From assembly GCF_000758665.1 (NCBI RefSeq), contig NZ_CP009285.1, positions 6,200,001 through 6,264,000 of the forward strand: DNA of 64,000 nucleotides. The letters run 5' to 3'. The notes under the pieces are model-generated. The model was not told where the DNA came from, did no database searches, and worked only from the letters and a program-made list of their open reading frames with translations. Of this stretch, positions 8,261 to 17,435 are shown in pieces (position 1 is the first letter of the stretch; every line of letters starts with the position of its first letter). The stretch comes from Paenibacillus borealis (lineage in GTDB: Bacteria; Bacillota; Bacilli; Paenibacillales; Paenibacillaceae). The position numbers were made by a program, and so were the translations under genes.

Positions 8261-10511
8261 TTTTGATGGCCCCTTCCTCTTTTTTGGGCTTGCGCACATC
8301 CTCGGGATATTCAATCCGGGAATGGAAAATGCCCATTACGGTCTCTTTAAGTGTCCGTGCAATAATATCCAGCTCTTTGATGGTCAGGTCGCATTCATCG
8401 AACTGATGGTCATCCAGCCGGCTTTTGATAATTTTCTCGATCATCGTTTCTACCTGCACTACGGTAGGCTTGCGGAGCGAACGGACTGCGGCTTCCACAC
8501 TGTCGGCGATGCCGACAACTGCAGATTCCTTCGACTGTGCCTTCGGTCCCGGATAACGGAAGTCCTCCTCCGTGAAGTCGGGCTCGACACCCTTTTCCTC
8601 CGCCAGCTTCAGTGCCTTATGATAAAAATAATGCAGGAACGTCGTGCCGTGATGCTGCTCCGCGATATCGCGGATCGGCTTCGGCAGCTTGTACTCCTTC
8701 TGCATCTCCACCCCGTCTCGGGCGTGGGCCACAATGATGGATTTGCTCAGCTTCGGCTCAATCGAATCATGCGGGTTCTCCATATTGTTCTGGTTCTCAA
8801 TGAAATAGAACGGCCGTTTCGTCTTGCCGATATCATGATAATACGAACCCACCCGGCACAGCAGGCCGTCCGCTCCGATCGCTTCAGCAGCGGCCTCGGA
8901 CAAGTTCCCGACCATAACACTGTGATGGTACGTTCCCGGTGTCTCCGTAAGCAGCTTACGCAGCAGCGGATGGTTCGGGTTAGACAATTCGACGAGCTTC
9001 AGTGCCGACAGGATACCGAATGTAGCTTCGAAGAATGGCATCAGGCCGATTACCAGCACGGCAGTCAGCAGACCGCTGGCAAACGCGAAGCCGATGGAAT
9101 ACAGCGTCTGCGTTTCGTTCCACACGCCTCCGCTCAGCATGGTCAAAATAGCTACCGTCAGGCAGCCGAACAGGGATACCATGATTCCGCCTTTCAGGAG
9201 TGTAGAGCGCTGTCCTGCCCGATGGGTGGAGAAAATAGCCACATAGCTCACAATAAGTGCAAAGAAGCCGAAGGTGAAATCAAATACGGTGTTCTGCTGC
9301 ACGTTCAGTAGAATACTGGCAAGAACACTGAACAGAATGGAACAGAAATAGGCCAAAGTCATATCCAGCAGCATGGAAATCAGCATCGCACCTATCGCTA
9401 CAGGAGCCAGGAAGCCTATATACGTCCGGACATCCGTCTGCAGGAATGCCGCCAGCTTCATCATAATAATTGTAATTATAAACACCAGCACCAGCATAAG
9501 CAGCTGGGAGTTATTATACTTGAAGCCGGAGGTCCCCCCGTTATAACGGATGAATGTCATCAGGCCAAAAGACAGCAGCACAGAGAGCAGCAGCAGTCCG
9601 AATTGCGGCCAATAATTAACTTCTTTGCTCAAGAGGCCGTTCTCGTCCAGAAGAGCATACAGCTCCGGAGTAATCTCCTGGTTCTTGGCGACCAGTACAT
9701 CCCCCTGCTCAATGAATACATCAGGTGTATTCTGGCGGGCCTGTACCTTTGCTTCCTTGGTCGCATCCTCGTCATAGAATTTGTTGCTGGTAATAACCAG
9801 CCGTACCAGTTCCTGCACAACCTCGCGGGCTGTACGCTGGCTCAGCGAGCTGACGCTGACCTGCTCCGCCACTTTAGCGCGTGCGGTCTGGGCGTCGGTA
9901 ATCTGGTCATTCATCAGCTTGGTGACAATATCCCGGGCGACAGGCTTCATCTCAATGATATCCTGGGAGGTCAGCCGCGGAATCTTAATATACGTTTCTT
10001 CCGGAATCACATACGCCTGATCTTTGATGACCGACTGCATTTCAGCGAGCAGATGCTCTGAATACGTCCCGGCTTTACTGCTGGCAGCAACAAAATTAAG
10101 AATAAAATCGTTGGCCCGCCGCGGAATCTCCTCACGGTAGATCGTCGTCTTATCGCTTTGTGAAATCGTATCATCCTGATTCAGCCGGTCGATCCGGTCG
10201 AGCAGCAGCGTTACGAGGTTCTCAGCCCGCATTGGAATAATCGCATAACGATTGACTACATTCTCAGCCGCTTCTTCCTGGGCCTTCAGCTTGGCATTGG
10301 TGTCCAGGATTTGCTTGGGTGCTGTAATTTCCTTGGCGCTGCGTGTTCCCTCTTTGATGTCATACTTTTTGGGCAGCAAATCAGAGGACAGGCTGAAGTA
10401 GAAAACAAGCCCCAATAACAGGAAAAGAGCATAGCGCGAGACCGCGCTATACTTCCACCCGTTAGTGCTATATACAAATCCGCTTAATTTCGATGGTTGC
10501 TTTGAGGCCAT
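8232..10511 (-). CDS. pgpH: 7TM-HD domain phosphodiesterase PgpH (c-di-AMP hydrolase type)
   Basis: Membrane phosphodiesterase of the 7TMR-HD family; Listeria PgpH degrades cyclic di-AMP. The 759 residues comprise an N-terminal membrane segment (about 21-43) and a large extracellular 7TMR-HDED-like region (about 45-290). A seven-helix membrane block (about 300-480) and a cytoplasmic HD domain (about 515-720) follow. HD-domain residues visible are HHSVMVGNL, YYHDIGKT and EQHHGTTF. It sits between phoH and ybeY as in Bacillus (yqfF) and is separated from phoH by 17 bases. An acidic and basic tail (KKEEGAIKNEPERR) overlaps the ybeY start. Confidence 0.95.
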   Translation of the reverse strand: MASKQPSKLSGFVYSTNGWKYSAVSRYALFLLLGLVFYFSLSSDLLPKKYDIKEGTRSAKEITAPKQILDTNAKLKAQEEAAENVVNRYAIIPMRAENLVTLLLDRIDRLNQDDTISQSDKTTIYREEIPRRANDFILNFVAASSKAGTYSEHLLAEMQSVIKDQAYVIPEETYIKIPRLTSQDIIEMKPVARDIVTKLMNDQITDAQTARAKVAEQVSVSSLSQRTAREVVQELVRLVITSNKFYDEDATKEAKVQARQNTPDVFIEQGDVLVAKNQEITPELYALLDENGLLSKEVNYWPQFGLLLLSVLLSFGLMTFIRYNGGTSGFKYNNSQLLMLVLVFIITIIMMKLAAFLQTDVRTYIGFLAPVAIGAMLISMLLDMTLAYFCSILFSVLASILLNVQQNTVFDFTFGFFALIVSYVAIFSTHRAGQRSTLLKGGIMVSLFGCLTVAILTMLSGGVWNETQTLYSIGFAFASGLLTAVLVIGLMPFFEATFGILSALKLVELSNPNHPLLRKLLTETPGTYHHSVMVGNLSEAAAEAIGADGLLCRVGSYYHDIGKTKRPFYFIENQNNMENPHDSIEPKLSKSIIVAHARDGVEMQKEYKLPKPIRDIAEQHHGTTFLHYFYHKALKLAEEKGVEPDFTEEDFRYPGPKAQSKESAVVGIADSVEAAVRSLRKPTVVQVETMIEKIIKSRLDDHQFDECDLTIKELDIIARTLKETVMGIFHSRIEYPEDVRKPKKEEGAIKNEPERRLEQ

Positions 10512-10528
10512 GAAGACAATCCCCTTTT

Positions 10529-11500
10529 TTATTGGAGGTTTTCGGCAGAGCGGTCATAGGCAACGATAATTTTCTGCACCAGGGAATGCCGGACTACGTC
10601 CTGTTCTGCAAAATAGACAAAGCCGAGCTCCTCAATACCGGATAATATCGTTTTGGCTTCTATCAGCCCTGACTTCTTGCCGCGCGGCAGATCGATCTGG
10701 GTAACATCGCCCGTAATGACCATCTTGGAGCCGAAGCCCAGCCGGGTGAGGAACATTTTCATTTGTTCTGGTGTGGTATTCTGGGCCTCGTCGAGGATAA
10801 TAAAAGCATCTTCCAGCGTACGCCCGCGCATATAGGCAAGCGGCGCGATCTCGATCAGCCCGCGCTCCAGCGCCTTGGCTACCTGATCAGGCCCCATAAC
10901 GTCGTACAGGGCGTCGTAGAGCGGCCGCAGATACGGGTCTACCTTCTCCTGCAAATCTCCGGGAAGGAAGCCCAGGTTCTCGCCTGCCTCCACTGCCGGA
11001 CGCGTCAGCACGATACGCTTGACCGAGCCCTCCTTGAGCGCCGTCACCGCGAGCACAACGGCAAGATAAGTCTTGCCTGTTCCCGCCGGCCCGATGCCAA
11101 AGACGATATCACGCTTTTTGATGGTTGTCACATAATGTTTCTGGCCAATCGTTTTGACGCGGATGGGTTTTCCGCGGAAAGTTGTTGTAATTTCACCTTT
11201 GAACAGGTCAAGCAGCTGATCGGCACGGAAATCCTTCGCCAGTTCTACGGCGTACTGCACATCACGCTCACTTAATATGTAACCGCCCCGTACCAGGGAC
11301 AGCAGCACGTTGAACAGCTGGCCCAGCATGTCCACTTCACGCTCAGCACCGCGAATGGTAACTTCAGCTTCACGCGAGTCGATAACCGCCGGAATTTCTT
11401 TCTCGATAATTTTCAGGAATCCGTCCTGCGGGCCGAACAGGGATTGAGCTTCTCCCGCATTTTGCAAAGATATACGAATGCTTGCAGTCTGTTCTGACAA
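10529..11500 (-). CDS. phoH: PhoH family ATPase/RNA helicase-like protein
   Basis: Cytosolic PhoH-type ATPase of 323 residues. It has Walker A GPAGTGKT (137-144) and Walker B with FIILDEAQN, followed by MFLTRLGFGSKMVITGD, the usual PhoH arrangement. The family is linked to RNA metabolism and commonly neighbours ybeY, as here. N-terminal residues 1-115 carry the basic region seen in the Bacillota branch. It follows yqfD by 15 bases, so yqfC-yqfD-phoH-pgpH-ybeY-dgkA could be read from one transcript, although the first two are sporulation genes in Bacillus. Confidence 0.95.
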   Translation of the reverse strand: MSEQTASIRISLQNAGEAQSLFGPQDGFLKIIEKEIPAVIDSREAEVTIRGAEREVDMLGQLFNVLLSLVRGGYILSERDVQYAVELAKDFRADQLLDLFKGEITTTFRGKPIRVKTIGQKHYVTTIKKRDIVFGIGPAGTGKTYLAVVLAVTALKEGSVKRIVLTRPAVEAGENLGFLPGDLQEKVDPYLRPLYDALYDVMGPDQVAKALERGLIEIAPLAYMRGRTLEDAFIILDEAQNTTPEQMKMFLTRLGFGSKMVITGDVTQIDLPRGKKSGLIEAKTILSGIEELGFVYFAEQDVVRHSLVQKIIVAYDRSAENLQ

Positions 11501-11515
11501 GTAGCCTCATTCTCC

Positions 11516-12697
11516 TCAATTGTTTACTATCGGAAGTTCTTCCGCGATTCTCTCTTCCACTTCAAACAGCACTTTCATATAAACTTTACCATTCTCTTTC
11601 TTCTCATGCAAAATTTTTTGACTTTTGATGACGCTGTCAGCACCGTAACGCGCGAAAATATCACTCTTGGCCCGAGTCAGCCCTTCCTCCCGTGCGGCCT
11701 CCGGAGTCAGCATTTCAGCGGTATATTTAATCTCCATTTCCTTCTCGGTCATCAGGCCCAGCGGCAGCTGGAAGGACCGCCAGGACAGCATATCGGGCTC
11801 CGTAAGCGTACGCGACTTCTCAAAGCCGGAATCCCCGTAGCCCCACAGCTGCACCGCCCACTTGCCGAGAACAAGATACGTACGGTCTTTGCGTTCTCCT
11901 GTATAGGAACTGCCCGTTCTTTTGAGGGGCACTTCAAGATTATATTCATGCCATACCAGGCCTTTAACATCGCCTTTGGCTACTACCAGTTCTCTATTCT
12001 CTTCGTCGCCCAGCACCCCGGAGATGAGGATGTCCCCTTTTTTGACGCGCGAGTTGCGGCTCACCACAGGTCTGCCCTGCTCCGCATAGATTTCGGTGAC
12101 AACCGCATCCGTTCTGCTGATCAGATGGCGCTGGCTGAGCAGCGGCTTAGTCTCCGGGCGGTCGGCTTCGACAACCTGGATCGTAATGCTCGTCCCCGTC
12201 CGGTGGAAGCCTGCCCATGTCAAACCCGGAACAAGGGTGGTCAGCTCCCTGGAGAGCTTGTCCGATTCTTCCATCCGCCAAATCCACTGAAAAGGGTATA
12301 CCCCCTCCTTGCGGGCGGCTTCCAGGATATCCTCGGTGGGAATGCGGGTATTCCCTTCAACCTTGATGCTCCACACCATGGAGGACAGCAGCAGCAGCCC
12401 CACACCGAAGATCAGCAGTCCTGCGGCAAAAAACTTCCGCTTCCATAAGCGGGCCGCCCGGAAAGGAATTCCGTTACGGGCCGTAACATGCATGCGGCAG
12501 CCTGTCTTCTTCAGGAGCGGACGGAGGCTGAAGAAATCATCGAGCAGCAGGTTCAGCGAAGCGCCGTCCCCGGCAGGCCTCACATCCCAGATGACGATGC
12601 CTGCTCCGGTTACAGCATTGATAAAGGTTTCCACCTGCGGTCCCGTCACATGCAGTGTAACGAACCCCCGCAGTGATGACAGAGGCGGCTCTTTCAT
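11516..12697 (-). CDS. yqfD: Sporulation protein YqfD
   Basis: A 393-residue membrane protein of the YqfD family, found in spore-formers and controlled by sigma-E in Bacillus subtilis. One clear membrane segment lies at about residues 90-112 (FAAGLLIFGVGLLLLSSMV). The N-terminal part is cytosolic, and a long extracellular or intermembrane region starts with a POTRA-like stretch (IKVEGNTRIPTEDILEAARK). The start ATG overlaps the TGA stop of yqfC (four-base ATGA). Its presence indicates an endospore-forming host. The molecular role is not settled; an engulfment or mother-cell function is inferred from the family. Confidence 0.93.
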   Translation of the reverse strand: MKEPPLSSLRGFVTLHVTGPQVETFINAVTGAGIVIWDVRPAGDGASLNLLLDDFFSLRPLLKKTGCRMHVTARNGIPFRAARLWKRKFFAAGLLIFGVGLLLLSSMVWSIKVEGNTRIPTEDILEAARKEGVYPFQWIWRMEESDKLSRELTTLVPGLTWAGFHRTGTSITIQVVEADRPETKPLLSQRHLISRTDAVVTEIYAEQGRPVVSRNSRVKKGDILISGVLGDEENRELVVAKGDVKGLVWHEYNLEVPLKRTGSSYTGERKDRTYLVLGKWAVQLWGYGDSGFEKSRTLTEPDMLSWRSFQLPLGLMTEKEMEIKYTAEMLTPEAAREEGLTRAKSDIFARYGADSVIKSQKILHEKKENGKVYMKVLFEVEERIAEELPIVNN

Positions 12698-12987
12698 GGA
12701 TTCTCCCCACTTTCCCTATACCTGATTTCACCGATAATACCTTCAACGGCAAGCTCCTGGCCCAGAATATTGCGGATGACCAGCCCTTCACCGGAAATCT
12801 CCAAATATCCTTTGGCTAACGCCAGCCTTAGCTGCTCCGATGAGAAATGCAGCACGCCGCGGTGATTCTCAATATACAATTCCTTATTGCCGATCAGGGT
12901 GATCCGGGGCATCTCCTGCAGCACATCCTGCGGAAGATCCAGTACCCCGTTTGTCCATCCCCGCAGCCTGCGGCCGATACGGGTCAT
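12694..12987 (-). CDS. yqfC: Sporulation protein YqfC
   Basis: A 97-residue YabP/YqfC family protein. It begins MTRIGRRLRGWTNGVLDLPQ and contains the PRITLIGNKELYIENHRGVL stretch typical of the family. I place the start at the ATG at 12987 with GGGGGAGCG upstream; the open frame extends to 13092 but those residues have no family match. It forms a four-base overlapping pair with yqfD, and in Bacillus both belong to the sigma-E regulon. A factor-independent terminator at 13153-13197 isolates the pair from the floA side, so the pair should have its own promoter in the 165 bases upstream. I could not assign one with confidence. Confidence 0.92.
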   Translation of the reverse strand: MTRIGRRLRGWTNGVLDLPQDVLQEMPRITLIGNKELYIENHRGVLHFSSEQLRLALAKGYLEISGEGLVIRNILGQELAVEGIIGEIRYRESGENP

Positions 12988-13152
12988 AAGTAGACGCTCC
13001 CCCTTCCTGCCTTCTGTACACCTTATGCGGGAGGGCGTTTGTTTATGAGAGGAACTCACATCATTTGTACCGGGAAGCTCCTGCGGCTCCATCCGCCAGG
13101 CAGCCGTATATACAGCGGATTCTGCCGGATAGGTCCAAGGGACAGCACGGCA

Positions 13153-13197
13153 AAAAGCCCGGGTCTGCTCCTCTTAAAGAGCAAAACCGGGCATTAT
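13153..13197 (-). terminator. Factor-independent terminator after the nfeD-floA unit
   Basis: On the minus strand GCCCGG and CCGGGC arms enclose an inner GCTC/GAGC pair and are followed by TTTTTG. It lies between the hypothetical gene at 13249 and yqfC. Confidence 0.8.
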
Positions 13198-13248
13198 GGC
13201 AGAGCCTGGTATATAATTCGGTTCTGAAACCGCTCATCTGACGGGATC

Positions 13249-13866
13249 TCAGCCTTCCTTGCGGACAGAGGCATGCGGCTGCCGGGAACGGGGCGGTCCC
13301 AGAATCTCCGCCCACACCAGGCCGCTGCGCAGCGCCTCACGGTCACGCGCCAGCGGATGCTGCCCTGTACCTGCCTGAGACGGACTGGAGCCCTCTCCGG
13401 CAGTCATTGCGCCTGTAGACGGCACTGCAGCTGCCATGCCGTCAAAAGCTGCCTGCAGACGCTCCAGCTCCCGCTGCATGCGTTCTGTCCGGATCTGCAC
13501 ACCGTCCATATCGCCGGCCTGCTCCATGGACATCCCTTCGCCTGTCTCGTAGTCAGGCGTCGGCTGCTCTGCCCGCTCCGGCCAAGCCGGCGAAGCGTCG
13601 TACTCCCGCTCTTCCGGCGCGGGAGCCGGCCGGTCCGAATTCGCCCGCCGCGCTTCAGGCTCAGGAAATCTGCTGCCTGGACGTCCAGGGCGCCCGCTGT
13701 CCTCTGGCCGGGCGGGAACACGGGGACGGCGCAGCGGATTGCCTTCGCTCCCGCCGCCGCCAAAGGTAGGCATGCCGCCGCGCGGGGCGGACTTGCCTTT
13801 ATTTTTGTTCCAGTTGCTGATGACCGCGATCACCGCAATGACCACGATGTAGATTATGCTGCTCAT
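13249..13866 (-). CDS. Hypothetical membrane-anchored, Pro/Arg-rich protein
   Basis: I do not recognise a family. The 205-residue product begins MSSIIYIVVIAVIAVISNW, a single N-terminal membrane segment. A low-complexity Gly/Pro/Arg/Glu-rich stretch (about 25-115) follows, then a short helix with RTERMQRELERLQAAFDG (about 125-145) and a basic tail with LRSGLVWAEILGPPRSRQPH. The position directly after floA, 15 bases away, corresponds to yqfB of the Bacillus yqeZ-yqfA-yqfB operon, although I see no sequence match to YqfB. I chose the ATG at 13866 over a GTG at 13875. The context suggests a membrane-associated partner of the NfeD/FloA system; that is inference only. Confidence 0.75.
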   Translation of the reverse strand: MSSIIYIVVIAVIAVISNWNKNKGKSAPRGGMPTFGGGGSEGNPLRRPRVPARPEDSGRPGRPGSRFPEPEARRANSDRPAPAPEEREYDASPAWPERAEQPTPDYETGEGMSMEQAGDMDGVQIRTERMQRELERLQAAFDGMAAAVPSTGAMTAGEGSSPSQAGTGQHPLARDREALRSGLVWAEILGPPRSRQPHASVRKEG

Positions 13867-13881
13867 GGGAATCACATCCCT

Positions 13882-14883
13882 TTATTTGTGGGGCGGACGG
13901 CTGCTGTCGTCCCCGTCGTTTAATTTACCGAGGGAGCCGCGCATCTGCGTGTCGGCCTCAATATTTTTGAGGTTCATGTAGTCCATTACACCAAGTTTAC
14001 CGGAGCGCAGTGCTTCAGCCATCGCCAGCGGAACCTGGGATTCGGCTTCAACCACCAGCGCCTTCATCTCAACCACGCGCGCCTTCATTTCCTGCTCGTG
14101 GGCGACAGCCATCGCTCTGCGTTCCTCAGCCTTGGCCTGGGCGATGCGCTTATCGGCCTCCGCCTGCTCGGTTTGCAGGTACGCACCGATGTTCTTGCCG
14201 ACATCCACATCCGCAATATCGATCGACAGAATTTCAAAGGCTGTACCTGAGTCCAGACCCTTGGACAACACTGTCCGCGAGATCGAGTCGGGATTCTCTA
14301 GTACATCCTTATGCGAATTACTCGAACCTACTGTGGTTACAATCCCCTCGCCGACACGGGCAATAATTGTTTCTTCCCCTGCACCGCCGACGAGCCGGTC
14401 GATATTGGCCCGGACAGTCACCCGCGCTTTGACCTTCACTTCAATCCCGTTCTTGGCGACTGCTGCAACAATCGGCGTTTCAATGACCCGCGGGTTAACG
14501 CTCATCTGAACTGCCAGCAGCACATCGCGCCCTGCCAGATCGATGGCCGCAGCACGGGTGAATTCCAGCGGGATATCCGCTCTTTGCGCCGCAATCAGCG
14601 CATTAACCACCCGGTCTACGTTCCCTCCGGCCAGGTAGTGGCTTTCGAGCTGATTGATGTTCAGCCCCAATCCGGCCTTGGTAGCCTTAATCAGCGGATT
14701 AACAATCCGGCTTGGCGTTACCCGCCGCAGACGCATCGCTACCAGCGTAATAATGCTGATTCTAACGCCGGATGCCCAGGCGGACACCCACAGCATGACC
14801 GGGAAGAAGCTGAAGAAAACGCTTAGTACAATGATCACAACAACCGCAATCAGCAAAAAAGTAATCATAGATGCTTCCATCAT
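13882..14883 (-). CDS. floA: Flotillin-like protein FloA
   Basis: Flotillin-like scaffold that organises functional membrane microdomains and influences membrane fluidity. The 333 residues start with a membrane-inserting hairpin (about 6-50, including [13 protein letters not shown]). An SPFH-like domain follows with GMRLRRV-like sequence [19 protein letters not shown] and [26 protein letters not shown] coiled coil rich in Glu and Ala (about 225-300, [20 protein letters not shown]) comes next. It follows nfeD by about 100 bases, the same pair as yqeZ-yqfA in Bacillus. Confidence 0.97.
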   Translation of the reverse strand: MMEASMITFLLIAVVVIIVLSVFFSFFPVMLWVSAWASGVRISIITLVAMRLRRVTPSRIVNPLIKATKAGLGLNINQLESHYLAGGNVDRVVNALIAAQRADIPLEFTRAAAIDLAGRDVLLAVQMSVNPRVIETPIVAAVAKNGIEVKVKARVTVRANIDRLVGGAGEETIIARVGEGIVTTVGSSNSHKDVLENPDSISRTVLSKGLDSGTAFEILSIDIADVDVGKNIGAYLQTEQAEADKRIAQAKAEERRAMAVAHEQEMKARVVEMKALVVEAESQVPLAMAEALRSGKLGVMDYMNLKNIEADTQMRGSLGKLNDGDDSSRPPHK

Positions 14884-14981
14884 ACGCTTTACAACCTCCG
14901 TTATTTTTTGAGTAACCTAAGTATTCATTCAGTTCCACATTGCTGCAAATCCTTAAGAGGAGGCTCAGCTTATTTCACAGC

Positions 14982-16364
14982 TTACTTCAGGGATTCTTTC
15001 ACGACCACGCGGCCGCCTTCGACCTTCACCACCGAAATAGCGGTTTGTGCATTGATGAATCCGCCCTCTGTCACCACATCAATCCGCTCGCCGCCAATCG
15101 CGGCGGTTCCGGCTGGCCGCAGCGGAGTTACGCTGATCCCTGAGGCTCCGATCAAACTCAGCTTCTCCGTCACAGGGACAAAGCCCTGCTCTTTGGTAAG
15201 ACTGTCCTGGAGAATGAACCGGTTCCAGATCCCCCGCTCCTTGAAGACCACCGCTACAATCACAATCACAACTGCCGCTGCCGAAAAAGCAATGCCAAGA
15301 CTGAACATCGCATGCGTTAAGCTGTAAGCAGCTCTTACTACCCCAGCCACAAGGCTGACGGAGCCCAGCAGCCCCAGAATACCGAAGCTAGGCACAAACA
15401 GCTCCAGCACAAGCATTACGAGTCCCAGAATGAACAGCAGCAGGGTCTCTGCCCCGGCGAAGCCAGCCACATAATTCCCGAAGAAATAGAGGGCGAACGC
15501 CAGCGTCCCGATAATTCCGGGCACACCAAAGCCGGGCACCAGCAGCTCAATGAACACCCCGGCGATGCCGACGAAGAGCAGAATCGTCATAATAACCGGA
15601 TTCGTCAGAAAATGCGACATTTTCTCCGCGCCGGTATGCTCTACGCGAAAAATGTCATCTGTTGAGTAACCCAGCCAGGAGATGGCCTCATTTGCGGTAC
15701 CCGCAATGCGGTCAGCGTAACCGGCCTGGAGCGCTTCCTCACTGCTCAGAGCGATGATCTCTCCCTGTCCTTTGTCCACACCGAGTTCCGGCTTGTTCAC
15801 CACCAGATTGATGTCCATCATCCCGGCAGCTACGTCCGGATCACGCCCATTCAGCGATGCGGCTCCTACCATCTTGGATTTCCAGTAGGATACCATTTTT
15901 GCGTCATCCACGCTATTGCCATTCATATCTACCAGCGAAGCGGCACCGATCATACTCCCCGGCTTCATGATAATGGCACCAGCATTAAGCGCTATGTAAC
16001 TGCCTGCGGAAGCGGCGTCGCCTTTGATGTAGGCTGCGGTAGGAATTTTGCTGTCCCTGACCATATTGCCGATTTGCTCAGCTGAATCCACCCGCCCGCC
16101 CGGTGTGTCAATCTCCAGCACAATCAGAACCGCGCCGTAATTAGCCGCCTCCTGAAACCCGCGTTCCAGAAAGCTCTGCAATCCGCGCTCAATCTCCTGG
16201 TCCACCGGAATGATGAAGACAGGACCGCCCACGACTGTGCCTGAAGCTGCAGACGGTGCACGAACCGCTTCGTTGTCCGCCTGGACTCTGCCCGTAAACG
16301 GCAGTATCAGCAGAATCAACATCGCGGCTATACAGGACAAGACCACTATGCGTAACTTTTTCAA
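14982..16364 (-). CDS. yqeZ: NfeD family membrane serine protease-like protein
   Basis: A 460-residue NfeD protein of the long type. A signal or anchor segment is at about 7-27, followed by a ClpP-class serine protease domain (about 45-240) with TPGGRVDSAEQIG and the nucleophile motif GDAASAGSYIALNAG. Four to five membrane helices (about 255-390) and a C-terminal soluble OB-fold NfeD domain (about 405-460, GTAAIGGERIDVVTEGGFI) complete it. NfeD proteins pair with flotillins or stomatins; here floA follows directly. A sigma-W-like promoter (16442-16467) precedes it, in line with the Bacillus yqeZ operon, which belongs to the sigma-W cell-envelope stress regulon. Confidence 0.95.
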   Translation of the reverse strand: MKKLRIVVLSCIAAMLILLILPFTGRVQADNEAVRAPSAASGTVVGGPVFIIPVDQEIERGLQSFLERGFQEAANYGAVLIVLEIDTPGGRVDSAEQIGNMVRDSKIPTAAYIKGDAASAGSYIALNAGAIIMKPGSMIGAASLVDMNGNSVDDAKMVSYWKSKMVGAASLNGRDPDVAAGMMDINLVVNKPELGVDKGQGEIIALSSEEALQAGYADRIAGTANEAISWLGYSTDDIFRVEHTGAEKMSHFLTNPVIMTILLFVGIAGVFIELLVPGFGVPGIIGTLAFALYFFGNYVAGFAGAETLLLFILGLVMLVLELFVPSFGILGLLGSVSLVAGVVRAAYSLTHAMFSLGIAFSAAAVVIVIVAVVFKERGIWNRFILQDSLTKEQGFVPVTEKLSLIGASGISVTPLRPAGTAAIGGERIDVVTEGGFINAQTAISVVKVEGGRVVVKESLK

Positions 16365-16441
16365 ACTTGCTGCCTCCCTTCTGCACTTATAAATCCGCCC
16401 GCATCCTTATCATATAATAAAACGCAGCATATAATCCTTAG

Positions 16442-16467
16442 AACGCCAGTTCCGTCCGGTCGTTTCA
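16442..16467 (-). promoter_or_regulatory. ECF sigma (sigma-W-like) promoter of nfeD-floA
   Basis: On the minus strand TGAAAC (16467-16462) is followed after exactly 16 bases by CGTT (16445-16442). The sigma-W consensus in Bacillus is TGAAAC-N16-CGTA. It lies about 80 bases upstream of the nfeD start codon. The rest of the 347-base gap up to yqeY holds the yqeY terminator and a short GAGGTTGATA direct repeat; no gene is seen there. Confidence 0.7.
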
Positions 16468-16677
16468 ACAGTGGATAAAGTGTATTTAGTAAGATCATTG
16501 TCACAGATGGATGGCAAAACTGCTTTGAGGGGGGAAACAGGAAAGTTGGATGTTGATAGAGAGGTTGATAGAGAGGCTATTTGAGAAACTGAAAGTGACG
16601 CCGATTATTTTCCAATATGCATTCTGCTGCATTCGAAGCTATTGGCACTTGGAGTCCGCCACTCTCCACATAACGAA

Positions 16678-16707
16678 AAACACCCCTAATTAAAGGGGTG
16701 CTAGCGT
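16678..16707 (-). terminator. Terminator of rpsU-yqeY
   Basis: On the minus strand CTAGCACCCCTTTAATTAGG starts a perfect ACACCCC/GGGGTGT-type stem followed by TTTTTCG. It begins five bases after the yqeY stop codon and separates this unit from nfeD. Confidence 0.9.
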
Positions 16708-16711
16708 TATA

Positions 16712-17155
16712 TTATTGCAGAAATTGCTGAACCGCCTGGTTCACGAGTTTACCATCGGCGCGACCTTTGACCTTAGGCATCAGTGCGCTCATCACCTTAC
16801 CCATTTCACTTTTCGAAGAAGCACCGGTTTCCTGGATGGTCTGCTGTACAATTACTTTAATTTCTTCTTCGGAAAGCTGTTCAGGAAGATATTGAATGAT
16901 AATCTCGATTTCTGCCTTAGTACTCGCGGCAAGCTCTTCGCGACCCGCTGCTTCAAATTCTTGGAGGGCATCTTTGCGCTGTTTGATTTCACGACTAAGG
17001 ATATCAAGCACTTCGTTGTCGTCTAATGTTCTCTTCAAATCTATTTCAAGATACTTTATTGTAGAACGAACCATTCGAATGGTGGAGAGTCTGAACTTGT
17101 CCTTACTCTTCATCGCTTGCTTCATATCTTCGTTTAATCGTTCGCTAAGATTCAT
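16712..17155 (-). CDS. yqeY: GatB/YqeY domain-containing protein
   Basis: A 147-residue YqeY protein, homologous to the C-terminal tRNA-contacting domain of the GatB amidotransferase subunit. It contains LSTIRMVRSTIKYLEIDLKR, EIEIIIQYLPEQLSEEEI and the closing GRADGKLVNQAVQQFL typical of the family. Function is not established; a role in tRNA handling is suggested by homology. The start ATG follows AGGAGG at 11 bases. It is 15 bases downstream of rpsU, the same pairing as in most Bacillota, and a strong terminator follows. Confidence 0.95.
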   Translation of the reverse strand: MNLSERLNEDMKQAMKSKDKFRLSTIRMVRSTIKYLEIDLKRTLDDNEVLDILSREIKQRKDALQEFEAAGREELAASTKAEIEIIIQYLPEQLSEEEIKVIVQQTIQETGASSKSEMGKVMSALMPKVKGRADGKLVNQAVQQFLQ

Positions 17156-17170
17156 GCGTGGGTAATCCTC

Positions 17171-17344
17171 CTAAAACTTTCTCTTACGAGCAGCCTCAGA
17201 CTTCTTCTTGCGCTTTACGCTTGGCTTCTCATAATGCTTGCGTTTCTTCACCTCAGCCAAGACACCATCCTTAGCAATGGAACGTTTAAAGCGACGAAGT
17301 GCAGCATCAATTGTCTCGTTTTTGCGAACTTTCGTTTCAGACAC
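17171..17344 (-). CDS. rpsU: 30S ribosomal protein S21
   Basis: The 57-residue S21 protein, a small basic component of the 30S subunit near the mRNA exit, reads (V)[18 protein letters not shown] and ends in a Lys/Arg-rich tail ([14 protein letters not shown]). I use the GTG start at 17344 with GGAGGG upstream. The open frame extends to 17407 but that part covers the promoter. A near-perfect vegetative promoter is 60-90 bases upstream, and yqeY follows on the same transcript. Confidence 0.97.
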   Translation of the reverse strand: MSETKVRKNETIDAALRRFKRSIAKDGVLAEVKKRKHYEKPSVKRKKKSEAARKRKF

Positions 17345-17405
17345 CAGTTTTCCCTCCCTCCGACCAGACCGTCCAAGAGCATAACAACACGGTTCATCAA
17401 ATTTC

Positions 17406-17435
17406 ATTATAGGTCAAACCTAAATAAGGTGTCAA
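17406..17435 (-). promoter_or_regulatory. Consensus promoter of rpsU-yqeY with paired AGGT/ACCT repeats
   Basis: On the minus strand TTGACA (17435-17430) and TATAAT (17411-17406) are 18 bases apart, both perfect hexamers. Two short imperfect palindromes overlap it on the plus strand, AGGTCAAACCT and AGGTGTCAACCT, separated by AAATA. They cover the -35 and the region just upstream of the -10, the position of a possible operator. Confidence 0.85.

Noticed and set aside
13190..13221. Sigma-E-like promoter (ATTATATA...CATAATG) for yqfC-yqfD
   Set aside because: The supposed -10 overlaps the terminator at 13153-13197, which would stop the transcript at once.
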